In this document: one piece after another, positions 35,432 through 44,117 of the stretch
Numbering within the stretch: position 1 is the stretch's first letter
How the letters are laid out: the number at the start of each line of letters is the position of its first letter
DNA from: Acidobacteriota bacterium
GTDB lineage: Bacteria; Acidobacteriota; Terriglobia; Bryobacterales; Bryobacteraceae
Length of the DNA: 64,000 nt
Assembly: GCA_014584705.1 (NCBI GenBank)
Contig: JACTMJ010000030.1
Span: 124,001-188,000 of the forward strand
Direction: 5' to 3'
Translations under genes and position numbers: made by a program
Notes under the pieces: generated by a model
What the model saw: only the letters and a program-made list of their open reading frames with translations
The model's database searches: none
What the model was told of the DNA's origin: nothing

Positions 35432-36379
35432 ATGTCAGCACTAATACCGATCATCATCAGCATGGGCATGTTTGTATTCCTGGCCGGCATCATTGTCGTC
35501 TTCGGATATTTTCGTTATGTCCGTCCAAGCCGCCTTGTCGAACAACTGAATACGAACGCCCTGGTGCCGCAGGTGGCCACGACGATCGGAGTTCAGCCCA
35601 AGAAGGACGCGCCCATCGTCCGGGTGATCCAGGAACTGGGAGAGAAGATCCCCACCTCGCCCAAGGACGCGGGCGACACGCGGAAGCGGCTGATCATGGC
35701 GGGCTTCCGGGAAGAATCCGCGGTACCGATCTTCCGGGGAATTCAGATCGCGGGCGGCGTCGTCGCACTCCTCATCGGGTTGACGCTCCGCATGAGCCTG
35801 CCGAACATGAATATGCTCTTCCCCTTCATCGCGGGAGGGTTGGGCTTCTGGATTCCCAGCTTCGTTCTGAGCAAACTCATTAGTATCCGGCAGGACAAGT
35901 TGAGGCTCTCCCTGCCGGATGCGCTCGATCTGCTGGTGATCTGCGTGGAGGCGGGTGTTGGATTGGATCAGGCAATTCAGAAAGTCTCGCAGGAGCTGGC
36001 AATCACACACAAGCACATCTGCAAGGAACTGAGCATGGTGGTGCTCGAAGCGCGCGCGGGCAAACGGCGCATTGAGGCCCTTCACAATCTCGCGGACCGC
36101 ACCGGCCAGACGGATATCCGCAAGCTCGTGCAGGTGCTGGCGCAATCGGATCGTTTCGGAACCAGCATGGCGGATGCCTTGCGCGCGCACTCGGATTTCA
36201 TGCGCGTAAAGCGCCGGCAGGACGCACAGGAACGCGCCGGCAAAGTCCCGGTCAAGCTCGTGTTTCCGATCTTTGCCTTTATTCTGCCGTCGATTCTCGC
36301 GGTGTCCACCGGCCCCGCAATGATTCGCGTGTTCAAAGTACTGATCCCCATGATGCAGGGGATCGGAGGAAACGGTTAA
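35432..36379 (+). CDS. tadC: Tad inner-membrane platform protein TadC
   Basis: 315 residues, with N-terminal membrane helix (IPIIISMGMFVFLAGIIVVFGYF), a helix pair around residues 105-150 and a last helix (LVFPIFAFILPSILAVSTGPAMI). The T2SF domain reads LSLPDALDLLVICVEAGVGLDQAIQKVSQEL. It pairs with TadB. An 86-base spacer separates the two genes. Followed by the palindromic spacer and candidate small peptide. Confidence 0.92.
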   Translation: MSALIPIIISMGMFVFLAGIIVVFGYFRYVRPSRLVEQLNTNALVPQVATTIGVQPKKDAPIVRVIQELGEKIPTSPKDAGDTRKRLIMAGFREESAVPIFRGIQIAGGVVALLIGLTLRMSLPNMNMLFPFIAGGLGFWIPSFVLSKLISIRQDKLRLSLPDALDLLVICVEAGVGLDQAIQKVSQELAITHKHICKELSMVVLEARAGKRRIEALHNLADRTGQTDIRKLVQVLAQSDRFGTSMADALRAHSDFMRVKRRQDAQERAGKVPVKLVFPIFAFILPSILAVSTGPAMIRVFKVLIPMMQGIGGNG

Positions 36380-36423
36380 GCGCGCGTCCGCCGGCAGGCG
36401 CACCGCGCAATCAAGAGGAAAAT

Positions 36424-36460
36424 CGCCACCGCGGTGGCGTCAGGAATGCGGAGCATCCGC
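36424..36460 (+). promoter_or_regulatory. Palindromes between tadC and the small open frame
   Basis: CGCCACCGCGGTGGCG (36424-36439) is a perfect 16-base palindrome, and GCGGA-gca-TCCGC (36448-36460) a second small hairpin. Both lie in the 99 bases between tadC and the start at 36479. They could mark RNA processing or a weak terminator. Confidence 0.35.
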
Positions 36461-36478
36461 TCCCGGAAAGGCAATTAC

Positions 36479-36571
36479 ATGGAACTACAATCTACGATCA
36501 TCTGGCTGGCCGCCGCCATCGTCGCCGTACTGTACTTCGCGCGACGCCGAAAGCGGAAGACTCTCAGCTAG
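36479..36571 (+). CDS. Candidate 30-residue membrane peptide at the end of the Tad operon
   Basis: ATG 36479 to TAG 36571. GGAAAGG lies about eight bases upstream. The peptide has a short polar N-terminus, one hydrophobic helix (STIIWLAAAIVAVLYFA) and a strongly basic tail (RRRKRKTLS), the layout of a small single-span inner-membrane protein with its C-terminus inside. It lies in the same direction 99 bases after tadC, with terminator-like hairpins directly behind it. I know no family for it. Coding is plausible from start signal, composition and position, but the length is too short to be sure. Confidence 0.45.
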   Translation: MELQSTIIWLAAAIVAVLYFARRRKRKTLS

Positions 36572-36625
36572 AGCGAAACGCTCGCATCGAAACCGCTTCG
36601 GCGGCAGTGCAAAATTCGTTTTATT
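36571..36625 (+). terminator. Candidate terminator of the Tad plus arm
   Basis: Two small hairpins in a row, GAGCG-aaa-CGCTC (36571-36583) and CCGC-TTCG-GCGG (36593-36604), the second with a stable UUCG loop, followed by AAAATTCGTTTTATT. The T-run is broken and 14 bases away, so confidence is modest. Confidence 0.4.
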
Positions 36626-37108
36626 CGGATTCCCGGCAGGTCCATTCCCGACTCGCCGGGCTACCGCCCGACTGTGGGACCGGAGACGCCCCGCTACGGC
36701 CAACGAGATACCCGTGGCGGCGCGTTTCCCGCTTCCCGGCCGGGCGGGCACCTCGCTCCCCCGCGAGATCTTCTCCCGCTCCTAGTCCAACGTCACCACT
36801 CCCTCTCTGTTCATCCGGAAATGAAGCGGAAGTTCCGGCCGGGCGTGAGCTGGCTACCGATTCGCTCGCTGCTCGAGAACCGCGCCCTGAGATCGTGCCG
36901 GGCGAAGCGCGCGCTGCCGACGGTGACGGGACCAGCGAAAAAGGACGGAGCAACCTGACCTCACCACTTTGGATTGCCGCCGCCGCTTTCTTCGATGGAC
37001 GGGAAGGGTTCGCGGCGGGCACGGCGGGATGCGTCCGGAAATGTCAGGGTGAGATTTCAGGGTGAGAACCCGCCCTCATTGCCACTCTGTTAAAATGAAG
37101 TTCTTCCC
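36572..37108. other. Intergenic region between the Tad operon and purQ
   Basis: 537 bases. Apart from the terminator-like hairpins at its left end and a direct repeat at 37044-37067, I see nothing. The plus-strand frame at 36607-37065 reads as Pro/Ser/Arg-rich low-complexity sequence and is probably not a gene. No purS-like sequence is present. Confidence 0.5.
37044..37067 (+). repeat. Direct repeat upstream of purQ
   Basis: TCAGGGTGAGA occurs at 37044-37054 and 37057-37067, 13 bases apart, ending 41 bases before the purQ start. Spacing near one helical turn and position suit an operator, but no regulator is known. Confidence 0.4.
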
Positions 37109-37792
37109 ATGCGATTCGGCGTTGTTGTCTTTCCGGGCAGTAATTGCGACCATGACGCGCTCCACGCGATTAGCGAGGATCTGGGCCATCCGGTCGAGAT
37201 GCTTTGGCATCAGGATGAGAGTCTGCGAGGCGTGGATGCGATCCTTCTGCCGGGCGGATTCTCTTATGGCGACTATCTTCGGGGGGGCGCGATTGCCAAG
37301 TTCTCCCCGGTGATGCAGTCGGTGAGGAAGTTCGCCGAGGGTGGTGGTCCGGTGCTTGGGGTCTGCAACGGCTTCCAGATCCTGGTGGAAGCCGGTCTGC
37401 TACCGGGAGCGCTGGTGCGTAACCGCGGACTGCGGTTCATCTGCAAGACGGTTCGGCTTCGCGTGGAAACGCGAGAAACCCCTTTTACGAATTCTCTCCT
37501 CAAGGGCGACATCCTTCAATTGCCCATCGCGCACGGCGATGGCTGCTATGTCGCCGATGAAGCCACGCTCGATGCGCTCGAAGCGGAAGACCGCGTGGCG
37601 TTTCGCTATGTTGAAAATCCGAATGGGTCCATGCGCGATATCGCGGGGATTCTCAATGAAGGCCGCAATGTTCTTGGGATGATGCCTCACCCGGAGCGCG
37701 CCACGAATCCGTTAATGGGCTCCACGGACGGGTTGACGATCCTGCGATCCATTGTTTCCGAGTTCGCCGGACGAACGGCGGCGGCGGGTTAG
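37109..37792 (+). CDS. purQ: Phosphoribosylformylglycinamidine synthase subunit PurQ
   Basis: 227 residues. Class I glutamine amidotransferase with nucleophile Cys86 in LGVCNGFQIL and the His194/Glu196 pair in MMPHPERATNP; PGSNCDHD and LPGGFSYGDYLR are PurQ signatures. It supplies ammonia from glutamine to PurL in the fourth step of purine synthesis. No Shine-Dalgarno sequence is obvious before the ATG. First of purQ-purL-purF. Confidence 0.95.
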   Translation: MRFGVVVFPGSNCDHDALHAISEDLGHPVEMLWHQDESLRGVDAILLPGGFSYGDYLRGGAIAKFSPVMQSVRKFAEGGGPVLGVCNGFQILVEAGLLPGALVRNRGLRFICKTVRLRVETRETPFTNSLLKGDILQLPIAHGDGCYVADEATLDALEAEDRVAFRYVENPNGSMRDIAGILNEGRNVLGMMPHPERATNPLMGSTDGLTILRSIVSEFAGRTAAAG

Positions 37793-37937
37793 ATCCACGG
37801 ACCGATGCCCCAAGCGATCTCCAATTCGCGGCCGGAGCCAGCAGAGCCCCGGTGCAAGCGAGGCCCTTCCCAGAGCGGGGAAGACGGCAAAGTCTCAGAA
37901 AAACAAGCCAAGATAGACAGTGAGGTTTGAGCGCCCC

Positions 37938-40166
37938 ATGTCCACCATCACTCCCGAGATCGTCGCTTCCCACAATCTGAAGCCGGACGAATATCAGCGC
38001 ATCGTCGAACGCCTCGGACGGGAACCGAATATCACCGAGCTTGGGATTTTCAGCGTGATGTGGAGCGAGCACTGTTCGTACAAGAGCTCGCGCATTCACC
38101 TGAAAAAGCTCCCCACCAAGGGGAAGTACGTGATGCACGGCCCCGGAGAGAACGCGGGCGTCATCGACATCGGAGGCGATTGGGCGATCGCCTTCAAGAT
38201 CGAATCGCACAACCACCCGAGCTTTATTGAGCCTTTCCAGGGCGCGGCCACGGGGGTGGGGGGCATTCTGCGCGATATCTTCACGATGGGCGCGCGGCCC
38301 ATCGCGGCGCTGAACTCACTGCGCTTCGGCAAGTTAGATCATCCGGAGGATGGCGCGCGCAACCGCCGTATCCTGGAGGGCGTCGTCGCCGGGATTGCCC
38401 ACTATGGCAATTGCTTTGGCGTCCCCACCGTGGGCGGCGAGTGCGTCTTCGAAGATGCCTATTCGGGAAACCCGCTGGTGAACGTCTTCGCACTGGGCGT
38501 GGTGAAGAAGGACCAGATCTTCCTCGCCTCCGCGAGCGGTGTCGGCAACCCTGTGATCTACGTGGGCTCGAAGACCGGCAAGGACGGTATTCAGGGCGCC
38601 TCCATGGCCTCGGCCGAGTTCGACGAAGATTCGATGGATAAGCGCCCGAACGTGCAAGTGGGCGACCCCTTCATGGAAAAACTGCTGCTCGAAGCGTGCC
38701 TCGAAGCGCTGGCGACGGGCGCGGTGGTGGCGATGCAGGATATGGGGGCGGCGGGGCTCACCTGCTCCACCTGCGAGATGGGCAGCAAGGGCCATCTGGG
38801 TATTGAGATCGACCTGATGCATGTGCCCCAGCGGGAACCGCACATGACGCCGTACGAGATCATGCTCTCCGAAAGCCAGGAGCGCATGCTGCTGGTGGCG
38901 GAAAAGGGCAGGGAAGAAGAAGTGCTCTCCGTCTTCCGCAAGTGGGGCCTGGACGCGCACATTGTGGGTACGGTCACCGAAGGCAGCCAGATGGTAGTGC
39001 GCAACCACGGTGAAATCGCCGCGGATCTGCCCAACCGTTTCCTGGCGGACGAGGCGCCACTCTACGACCGGCCGCACGATGCCGCTCCATACCGGGACGC
39101 TCCGATGGAAGCGCCGTCGTTCGCAAGCGCGAGTTTGACGGCGGATCTGATCGCGCTGTGCGGCGCGCACGACCTGGCTTCGAAGCGGTGGATCTACGAG
39201 CAGTTTGACTTTCAGGTGCGCACGAACACGGTGCTCGGTCCGGGGGGCGATGCGGCGATCGTGCGCATCAAGGAAACGGGCAAGAGCGTGGCGATGTCGC
39301 TCGACGGCAACGGACGCTACTGCTACCTCGATCCTCGGTTGGGCGCTAAACTCGCCGTGGCGGAAAGCTGCCGGAATCTTTCCACGGTAGGGGCGCTTCC
39401 CATTGCCGCCACGAACAACCTGAATTTCGGCAATCCGGAGCGCCCGGAGATCATGGCGCAGTTGGTGGAGGCGATCGAAGGGATCGCCGAAGCCTGCACT
39501 TTCTTTGAGACGCCCATTACCGGAGGCAATGTCAGCCTTTACAACGAGACCCTGGGGACGCCCATTTATCCTACGCCGGTGCTTGGAATCGTCGGCCTTC
39601 TGGACACGGCGATGCCCCTGCCGATGGGCTTTCTCGCGGCCGGCCTCGAGGTAGCGCTCATCGGAGGATTGGGTGAGACCGATGAGACTCGCTTCGGCTC
39701 CACCCAGTATGCCAAGCAGATCCTGGGACAGCTCTGGGGGCTGCCTCCGGCGCTCGATATGGATTTTGAGAAGCGCGTGCAAGCAACCGTGCGGGAAGCG
39801 GTGGCATCCAAACTAGTGGCGAGCGCGCACGATTTAAGCGACGGCGGCTTGGCGTTTGCGCTGGCGGAGTGCGCCATCGCATCCGGCATTGGCGCGGAGA
39901 TTTCCCTCGACAGCGATCTCCGGCCGGAGTTGCTGCTTTTCCATGAAGGCCCGTCCCGGGTGATTGTGGCGGCGAAGGATCTGAGCGCGGTTGAGGGTAT
40001 TGCGGCAAAGAACGGCGTTCCGCTGCTGCGCATCGGCCGGACCGTCAAAGACGTGCTGAGTATCGCGAACCGGGGCGAAGAACTCGTCCGGGTTTCGTGC
40101 AACGAACTGCTGGAACCGTGGGAGAATGCTCTCCCGCATGCCATTGGGCAGGTAACGCATGTTTGA
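37938..40166 (+). CDS. purL: Phosphoribosylformylglycinamidine synthase subunit PurL
   Basis: 742 residues from ATG 37938; GTG 37920 is also in frame. Length matches the small PurL type that works with separate PurQ and PurS. Motifs: MWSEHCSYKSSR, KIESHNHPSFIEPFQGAATGVGGI, GAAGLTCSTCEMG and, in the second half, SLYNETLGTPIYPTPV and AHDLSDGGLAFALAE. It uses ATP to convert FGAR to FGAM. The purF gene starts eight bases inside its 3' end. Confidence 0.96.
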   Translation: MSTITPEIVASHNLKPDEYQRIVERLGREPNITELGIFSVMWSEHCSYKSSRIHLKKLPTKGKYVMHGPGENAGVIDIGGDWAIAFKIESHNHPSFIEPFQGAATGVGGILRDIFTMGARPIAALNSLRFGKLDHPEDGARNRRILEGVVAGIAHYGNCFGVPTVGGECVFEDAYSGNPLVNVFALGVVKKDQIFLASASGVGNPVIYVGSKTGKDGIQGASMASAEFDEDSMDKRPNVQVGDPFMEKLLLEACLEALATGAVVAMQDMGAAGLTCSTCEMGSKGHLGIEIDLMHVPQREPHMTPYEIMLSESQERMLLVAEKGREEEVLSVFRKWGLDAHIVGTVTEGSQMVVRNHGEIAADLPNRFLADEAPLYDRPHDAAPYRDAPMEAPSFASASLTADLIALCGAHDLASKRWIYEQFDFQVRTNTVLGPGGDAAIVRIKETGKSVAMSLDGNGRYCYLDPRLGAKLAVAESCRNLSTVGALPIAATNNLNFGNPERPEIMAQLVEAIEGIAEACTFFETPITGGNVSLYNETLGTPIYPTPVLGIVGLLDTAMPLPMGFLAAGLEVALIGGLGETDETRFGSTQYAKQILGQLWGLPPALDMDFEKRVQATVREAVASKLVASAHDLSDGGLAFALAECAIASGIGAEISLDSDLRPELLLFHEGPSRVIVAAKDLSAVEGIAAKNGVPLLRIGRTVKDVLSIANRGEELVRVSCNELLEPWENALPHAIGQVTHV

Positions 40167-41574
40167 CAAGTTTCATGATGAGTGCGGCGTATTCGCGGTC
40201 TATGGACATCCGGAAGCGGCGAATCTCGCCTATCTCGGCCTCTATGCCCTCCAGCATCGGGGCCAGGAGAGCGCGGGTATCGCGTGCAGCAATGGCCGCG
40301 ACGTGGTCTGCTACAAGAGCATGGGCCATGTGGCCGACATCTTCACGCCGGAGCGGATCGGCCAACTGCACGGGTCCATGGCGATCGGCCATACGCGATA
40401 TTCGACGAGCGGCGACAAGGCCGTCCTGAATGCACAGCCATTCTCCGTGGCATGCAATAAAGGCAAGATTGCAGTTGCACACAACGGGAACATCACCAAT
40501 GCCAACGAACTGCGCAACGATCTGGAAGCGGCCGGATCCATCTTCCAGGCGACCTCCGATACCGAGGTGATTCTGCATTTGATCGCCCGCTCGCGCGAGC
40601 AGGAGATTGAAGCGGCTCTGCGCGAAGCGTTGCTGCAACTGGAAGGCGCGTATTCGCTGGTGTTCGTTTCGGAAAATAAGGTGATCGTGGCCCGCGACCC
40701 CTATGGGTTCCGTCCGCTGGCGATGGGCACGGTGGAACTGACGGGGCGCAAGTTCGGCTATGTCTTCGCGAGCGAGACCTGCGCGTTCGACCTGATCGGC
40801 GCCACTTACATTCGTGACGTGGAACCGGGCGAGATGGTGATTGTCAGCAGCGAGGGGCTGCATCGCATGCAGTTCACGCCGCCACGAAGACGCGCACATT
40901 GCGTGTTTGAGCACGTCTATTTTTCGCGTCCGGACTCTCTGGTTTTCGGCCGCCCCGTGCAGCAGAGCCGGGAAGAGATGGGTCGCCAGTTGGCGCGGGA
41001 GTTTCCCGTGGAGGCGGATCTGGTGGTGCCGGTGCCGGATTCCGGTGTTACGGCGGCCATCGGCTACGCGGCGGAATCGGGCATCCCGTATCGCCAGGCG
41101 CTGATCCGCAATCACTACGTTGGCAGAACGTTCATTGAACCCTCGCAGGCAATTCGCGACTTTGGCGTAAAGCTGAAGCTGAACCCGGTACGGAACCTGC
41201 TCGAGGGCAAACGCGTGGTGCTGGTGGACGATTCAATCGTACGCGGCACAACCTCCCGCAAGATCGTGCGTATGGTGCGACAGGCCGGGGCGCGCGAGGT
41301 CCACATGCGGATCTCCTGCCCGCCCACGATTGCGCCCTGCTACTACGGCGTGGATACACCCAATAAGAGTGAATTGATTGCGGCCAATAACTCCGTGGAA
41401 GAAATCCGGCGTTATGTGGAGGCGGATACGCTGGCATTTCTCTCGATGGAGAAGTTGCGCGCCTCGGTGGGGGACACAGACGACCGCTTCTGCTATGCCT
41501 GCTACACGGGGGAGTATCCGACGCAGCTTGTGCAAATACAGCAGAGGCTGCCGCTGGAGCGGTCTCGCTTCTGA
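40159..41574 (+). CDS. purF: Amidophosphoribosyltransferase PurF
   Basis: 471 residues. Cys9 follows an eight-residue propeptide (MFDKFHDE-CGVFAVYG), which must be removed to expose the catalytic N-terminal Cys. ALQHRGQESAG and IGHTRYSTSG belong to the glutaminase domain; VVLVDDSIVRGTTSRKIV is the PRPP site. Cysteines in HCVFEHVYFSRPDS, ISCPPTIAPC and RFCYACYTGEYP match the four iron-sulfur ligands of the B. subtilis-type enzyme. It catalyses the first committed step of purine synthesis. Its start overlaps purL by eight bases. Confidence 0.96.
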   Translation: MFDKFHDECGVFAVYGHPEAANLAYLGLYALQHRGQESAGIACSNGRDVVCYKSMGHVADIFTPERIGQLHGSMAIGHTRYSTSGDKAVLNAQPFSVACNKGKIAVAHNGNITNANELRNDLEAAGSIFQATSDTEVILHLIARSREQEIEAALREALLQLEGAYSLVFVSENKVIVARDPYGFRPLAMGTVELTGRKFGYVFASETCAFDLIGATYIRDVEPGEMVIVSSEGLHRMQFTPPRRRAHCVFEHVYFSRPDSLVFGRPVQQSREEMGRQLAREFPVEADLVVPVPDSGVTAAIGYAAESGIPYRQALIRNHYVGRTFIEPSQAIRDFGVKLKLNPVRNLLEGKRVVLVDDSIVRGTTSRKIVRMVRQAGAREVHMRISCPPTIAPCYYGVDTPNKSELIAANNSVEEIRRYVEADTLAFLSMEKLRASVGDTDDRFCYACYTGEYPTQLVQIQQRLPLERSRF

Positions 41575-41685
41575 CGCGCCGGGTGCTCCCCGTTGAGCCG
41601 GATTGCGGGCGCGGTTGGTTTCGGCGGATGCGTTCGGCAATTGCGCTCCGTGCGCGGGCAGGTCGTTGACGGCTTCAGCGACCCG

Positions 41686-42729
41686 CTATCGCGCGATTTT
41701 TCCTAACTGGCTCAGGATCGCTGCCGGGACGCGGTTGAGTGGGGTGACTTGATCGGCCGCCCCCATGCGGATCGCTTCCTTCGGCATCCCGAACACGACG
41801 CAACTCTCCTCGTCCTGCGCGATAGTTCGGGCTCCGGCTTCCTTCATTTTCAGCATGCCTCGAGCTCCGTCGGAACCCATCCCGGTAAGGATGACGCCGA
41901 TGGCGCGCGCTCCCGCCGATTCCGCGACGGAACTGAACATGACGTCGACCGATGGACGCTGGTAGCAAACGCGAGGCCCGTCCTGGACGGTGACACGAAA
42001 GCCTCCGTTGGCCGACTTGCGCAGGATCATGTGGAAGTTGCCCGGCGCGATCAGGACGCGACCGGCGCTGAGCATATCGCCGTCGCGTGCTTCTTTGACT
42101 TCCATCGGGCAGAGTTCATTCAAGCGGTTCGCAAAGTGCAGAGAAAAGACCGGCGGAATGTGCTGGGTGATCACGATGCCGGGACAGTTTCCGGGCAGGC
42201 GGGTGAGCACCTCCTGGATGGCTTCCGTGCCTCCGGTGGAAGCGCCGATGGCAATGACCGCGGAACTGTTGTGCGCGGGCGCTGGCGGCGGCGGTTCCGG
42301 TTTGGCGGGAGCGGGCTGTGGTGCCCTCCGCAGGCGGGCGGCGGCGGCCGCGCGAACCTTGGCGGCCAGGTCCATCCGCAGTTCCCCCACGGAGTAAGGG
42401 CCGCCGGGCTTGGCCAGCACCTCCACCGCGCCGAGGCGCAGCGCGTCGAGCGTTGTCTGGCAGCCGGCCTGGCCGAGGGAACTGATCACCACCACGGGCA
42501 TGGGCTGGTAATGCATCAGCTTCTTGAGGAACGTGAGCCCGTCCATGCGCGGCATCTCGATGTCGAGCGTCAGCACATCGGGCTTGAGCGCGAGAATCTT
42601 GTCGCGAGCCACGAACGGGTCCGGCGCGGTGCCCACAACTTCGAGATCGTCGTGCCCGGACAAGGCTTCGGCAAGGAGCTTGCGCACGATCGCGGAATCG
42701 TCGACGATGAGGACCCGAATCTTGCTCAT
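41686..42729 (-). CDS. cheB: Protein-glutamate methylesterase CheB
   Basis: 347 residues. Receiver domain with Asp10, Asp11 and phospho-acceptor Asp56 (VLTLDIEMPRMDG), a Pro/Ala linker (about residues 135-153) and the methylesterase domain with Ser164 (IGASTGGTEA), His190 (VITQHIPP) and Asp287 (LTGMGSDGARG) as catalytic triad. It removes methyl groups from the chemoreceptor when phosphorylated by CheA. Last gene of the operon; the start overlaps the CheX gene by four bases. Confidence 0.96.
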   Translation of the reverse strand: MSKIRVLIVDDSAIVRKLLAEALSGHDDLEVVGTAPDPFVARDKILALKPDVLTLDIEMPRMDGLTFLKKLMHYQPMPVVVISSLGQAGCQTTLDALRLGAVEVLAKPGGPYSVGELRMDLAAKVRAAAAARLRRAPQPAPAKPEPPPPAPAHNSSAVIAIGASTGGTEAIQEVLTRLPGNCPGIVITQHIPPVFSLHFANRLNELCPMEVKEARDGDMLSAGRVLIAPGNFHMILRKSANGGFRVTVQDGPRVCYQRPSVDVMFSSVAESAGARAIGVILTGMGSDGARGMLKMKEAGARTIAQDEESCVVFGMPKEAIRMGAADQVTPLNRVPAAILSQLGKIAR

Positions 42730-43226
42730 AGCGCGTACTCGGGTTGGAGGGAGAGAGAGACCGTAAGGATTCCCTCTCCGGTATCGAACCAGCGGATATT
42801 GTCCAGGGGCGCGAGTCGCGCGCCCGGTTCCGCCGGAACCAGTTCCGGATGGCTGAGGCGAAAAATGGTACTGTGTTCCAGGCGACCCAGCACGGAACCG
42901 CAGAACATGTTGGCCAGTTCGCAGACAACCTCGGCAGCCTGCGCGTCGGTAGCGGCTGGTTCATCGAGCCCCAGGAACCCCGCACCCGCGGCGTGGGCCA
43001 GGCTCAAGGGAAGACTCACGCGAAATATGCCCGACGTATGGCCTTCAAAGCGCAATTCGGACGTCAAAATCTCCTCGTCGCCCTCCCCGGGGGATTCCCG
43101 CGCGTCCCCCGCTTGCGGTGGGGCGGAGCCTTCGCCGCTGCCATCCACGCCGAGGAAGCACATCGTCTCCAGTACCTCTTCCACCGCTGTGGCCAGGGCC
43201 TGCTGGATTTCATTCGTTTCCATCAA
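42726..43226 (-). CDS. cheX: CheX-type chemotaxis phosphatase
   Basis: 166 residues. The helix AAEVVCELANMFCGSVLG carries the ExxN phosphatase signature (Glu103, Asn106) of the CheC/CheX/FliY group; only one copy is present, as in CheX. An acidic, Gly/Ser-rich insert at about residues 28-52 (DGSGEGSAPPQ...GEGDEE) is unusual. It would dephosphorylate CheY, replacing CheZ, which is not seen here. The start overlaps cheY by 17 bases. Confidence 0.82.
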   Translation of the reverse strand: MMETNEIQQALATAVEEVLETMCFLGVDGSGEGSAPPQAGDARESPGEGDEEILTSELRFEGHTSGIFRVSLPLSLAHAAGAGFLGLDEPAATDAQAAEVVCELANMFCGSVLGRLEHSTIFRLSHPELVPAEPGARLAPLDNIRWFDTGEGILTVSLSLQPEYAL

Positions 43227-43605
43227 CGCCTCCCAGGCTGTGCACGAGTTCGTCGCGCAAGGTTTCCGGAGCGAAGGGCTTGGTCACGTACCCCTTGGCC
43301 CCCAGGGTCAGCATCTTCTGGATGCGGGCTTCCGTTCGATCCGTCGACACCACGAGGACAGGAATCGAGCGCAGCACAGTATGCGCGGACATCTGTCTCA
43401 GAAGCTCCTCGCCGTCCATTTCGGGCATGTTGATGTCGGTAAGTACCGCATCCACCCAGTTGTCTTCGAGCACCCGGAGCGCCTCTTCTCCGTTCGAGGC
43501 TTCCAGGCACCGGCCCACCTCCAGCCCGGAAAGGTCCAGCACGCGGCGGATGAAGTTTCGCATCGCCGGTGAATCGTCCACGATCAGGACATGGAGTTCC
43601 ATCAA
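43210..43605 (-). CDS. cheY: Chemotaxis response regulator CheY
   Basis: 131 residues, a single receiver domain. Asp10-Asp11, phospho-acceptor Asp57 (AVLTDINMPEMDG), Ser87 and Lys109 (YVTKPF) are all in place. No output domain. It is probably phosphorylated by the CheA of the same operon and dephosphorylated by the CheX next to it. Overlaps cheD by four bases. Confidence 0.94.
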   Translation of the reverse strand: MMELHVLIVDDSPAMRNFIRRVLDLSGLEVGRCLEASNGEEALRVLEDNWVDAVLTDINMPEMDGEELLRQMSAHTVLRSIPVLVVSTDRTEARIQKMLTLGAKGYVTKPFAPETLRDELVHSLGGVDGNE

Positions 43606-44117
43606 CGCCCTCCCTTGCCGTTGGCCGGCACTGCTATTTCGCGGTCCGGCATGCCCGGCCCGCGGATAAAGAAGCGGCCGCTTGCAACCTCCAGCCGCAC
43701 CGTGCGGGATGTCGTTCCGCCGACCTCTTCCGCATGAATGATCACTCCGGCCTTCCAGAGGATCTTGCGCAACGCGAGGTGGTTCCGCTTCCCGATGTTG
43801 AACACGCCGTTCTCGTCCATTACCTGCGCGCCTCCGGCCACCCGTACTACCAGCCGGCGCTTCTCCGCGCCCAGCTGATAGGCGGCGTGAAACAGTCGAG
43901 GCACGCCGGTGTCCGCGAACATGTAGGGGCTCTCGCGCGCCTTCTCCGGGTTCAGCGAAGATTCCGGCAGCATGTAGTGCAACAGGCCGCCCACCCCGGC
44001 CACCGGATCATGAATCGCAACCGCGATGCACGAGCCCAGCGCATAGGTTGCCAGTACCGATTCCGGTCCGCTGCTCACCTTGCAATCTCCCACTCCGACT
44101 GTCAACAAATTCACCAT
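43602..44117 (-). CDS. cheD: Chemoreceptor glutamine deamidase CheD
   Basis: 171 residues. Catalytic Cys30 (ALGSCIAVAIHDP) and His47 (GGLLHYMLPES) are intact. CheD deamidates glutamines on receptors and, in organisms with CheC, is its partner; here a CheX-type protein is present instead. It overlaps cheR by seven bases. Confidence 0.94.
   Translation of the reverse strand: MVNLLTVGVGDCKVSSGPESVLATYALGSCIAVAIHDPVAGVGGLLHYMLPESSLNPEKARESPYMFADTGVPRLFHAAYQLGAEKRRLVVRVAGGAQVMDENGVFNIGKRNHLALRKILWKAGVIIHAEEVGGTTSRTVRLEVASGRFFIRGPGMPDREIAVPANGKGGR

Noticed and set aside
36607..37065. 152-codon plus-strand frame between the Tad operon and purQ
   Set aside because: Low-complexity Pro/Arg/Ser translation, overlapping frames on the other strand of equal length, no start signal.
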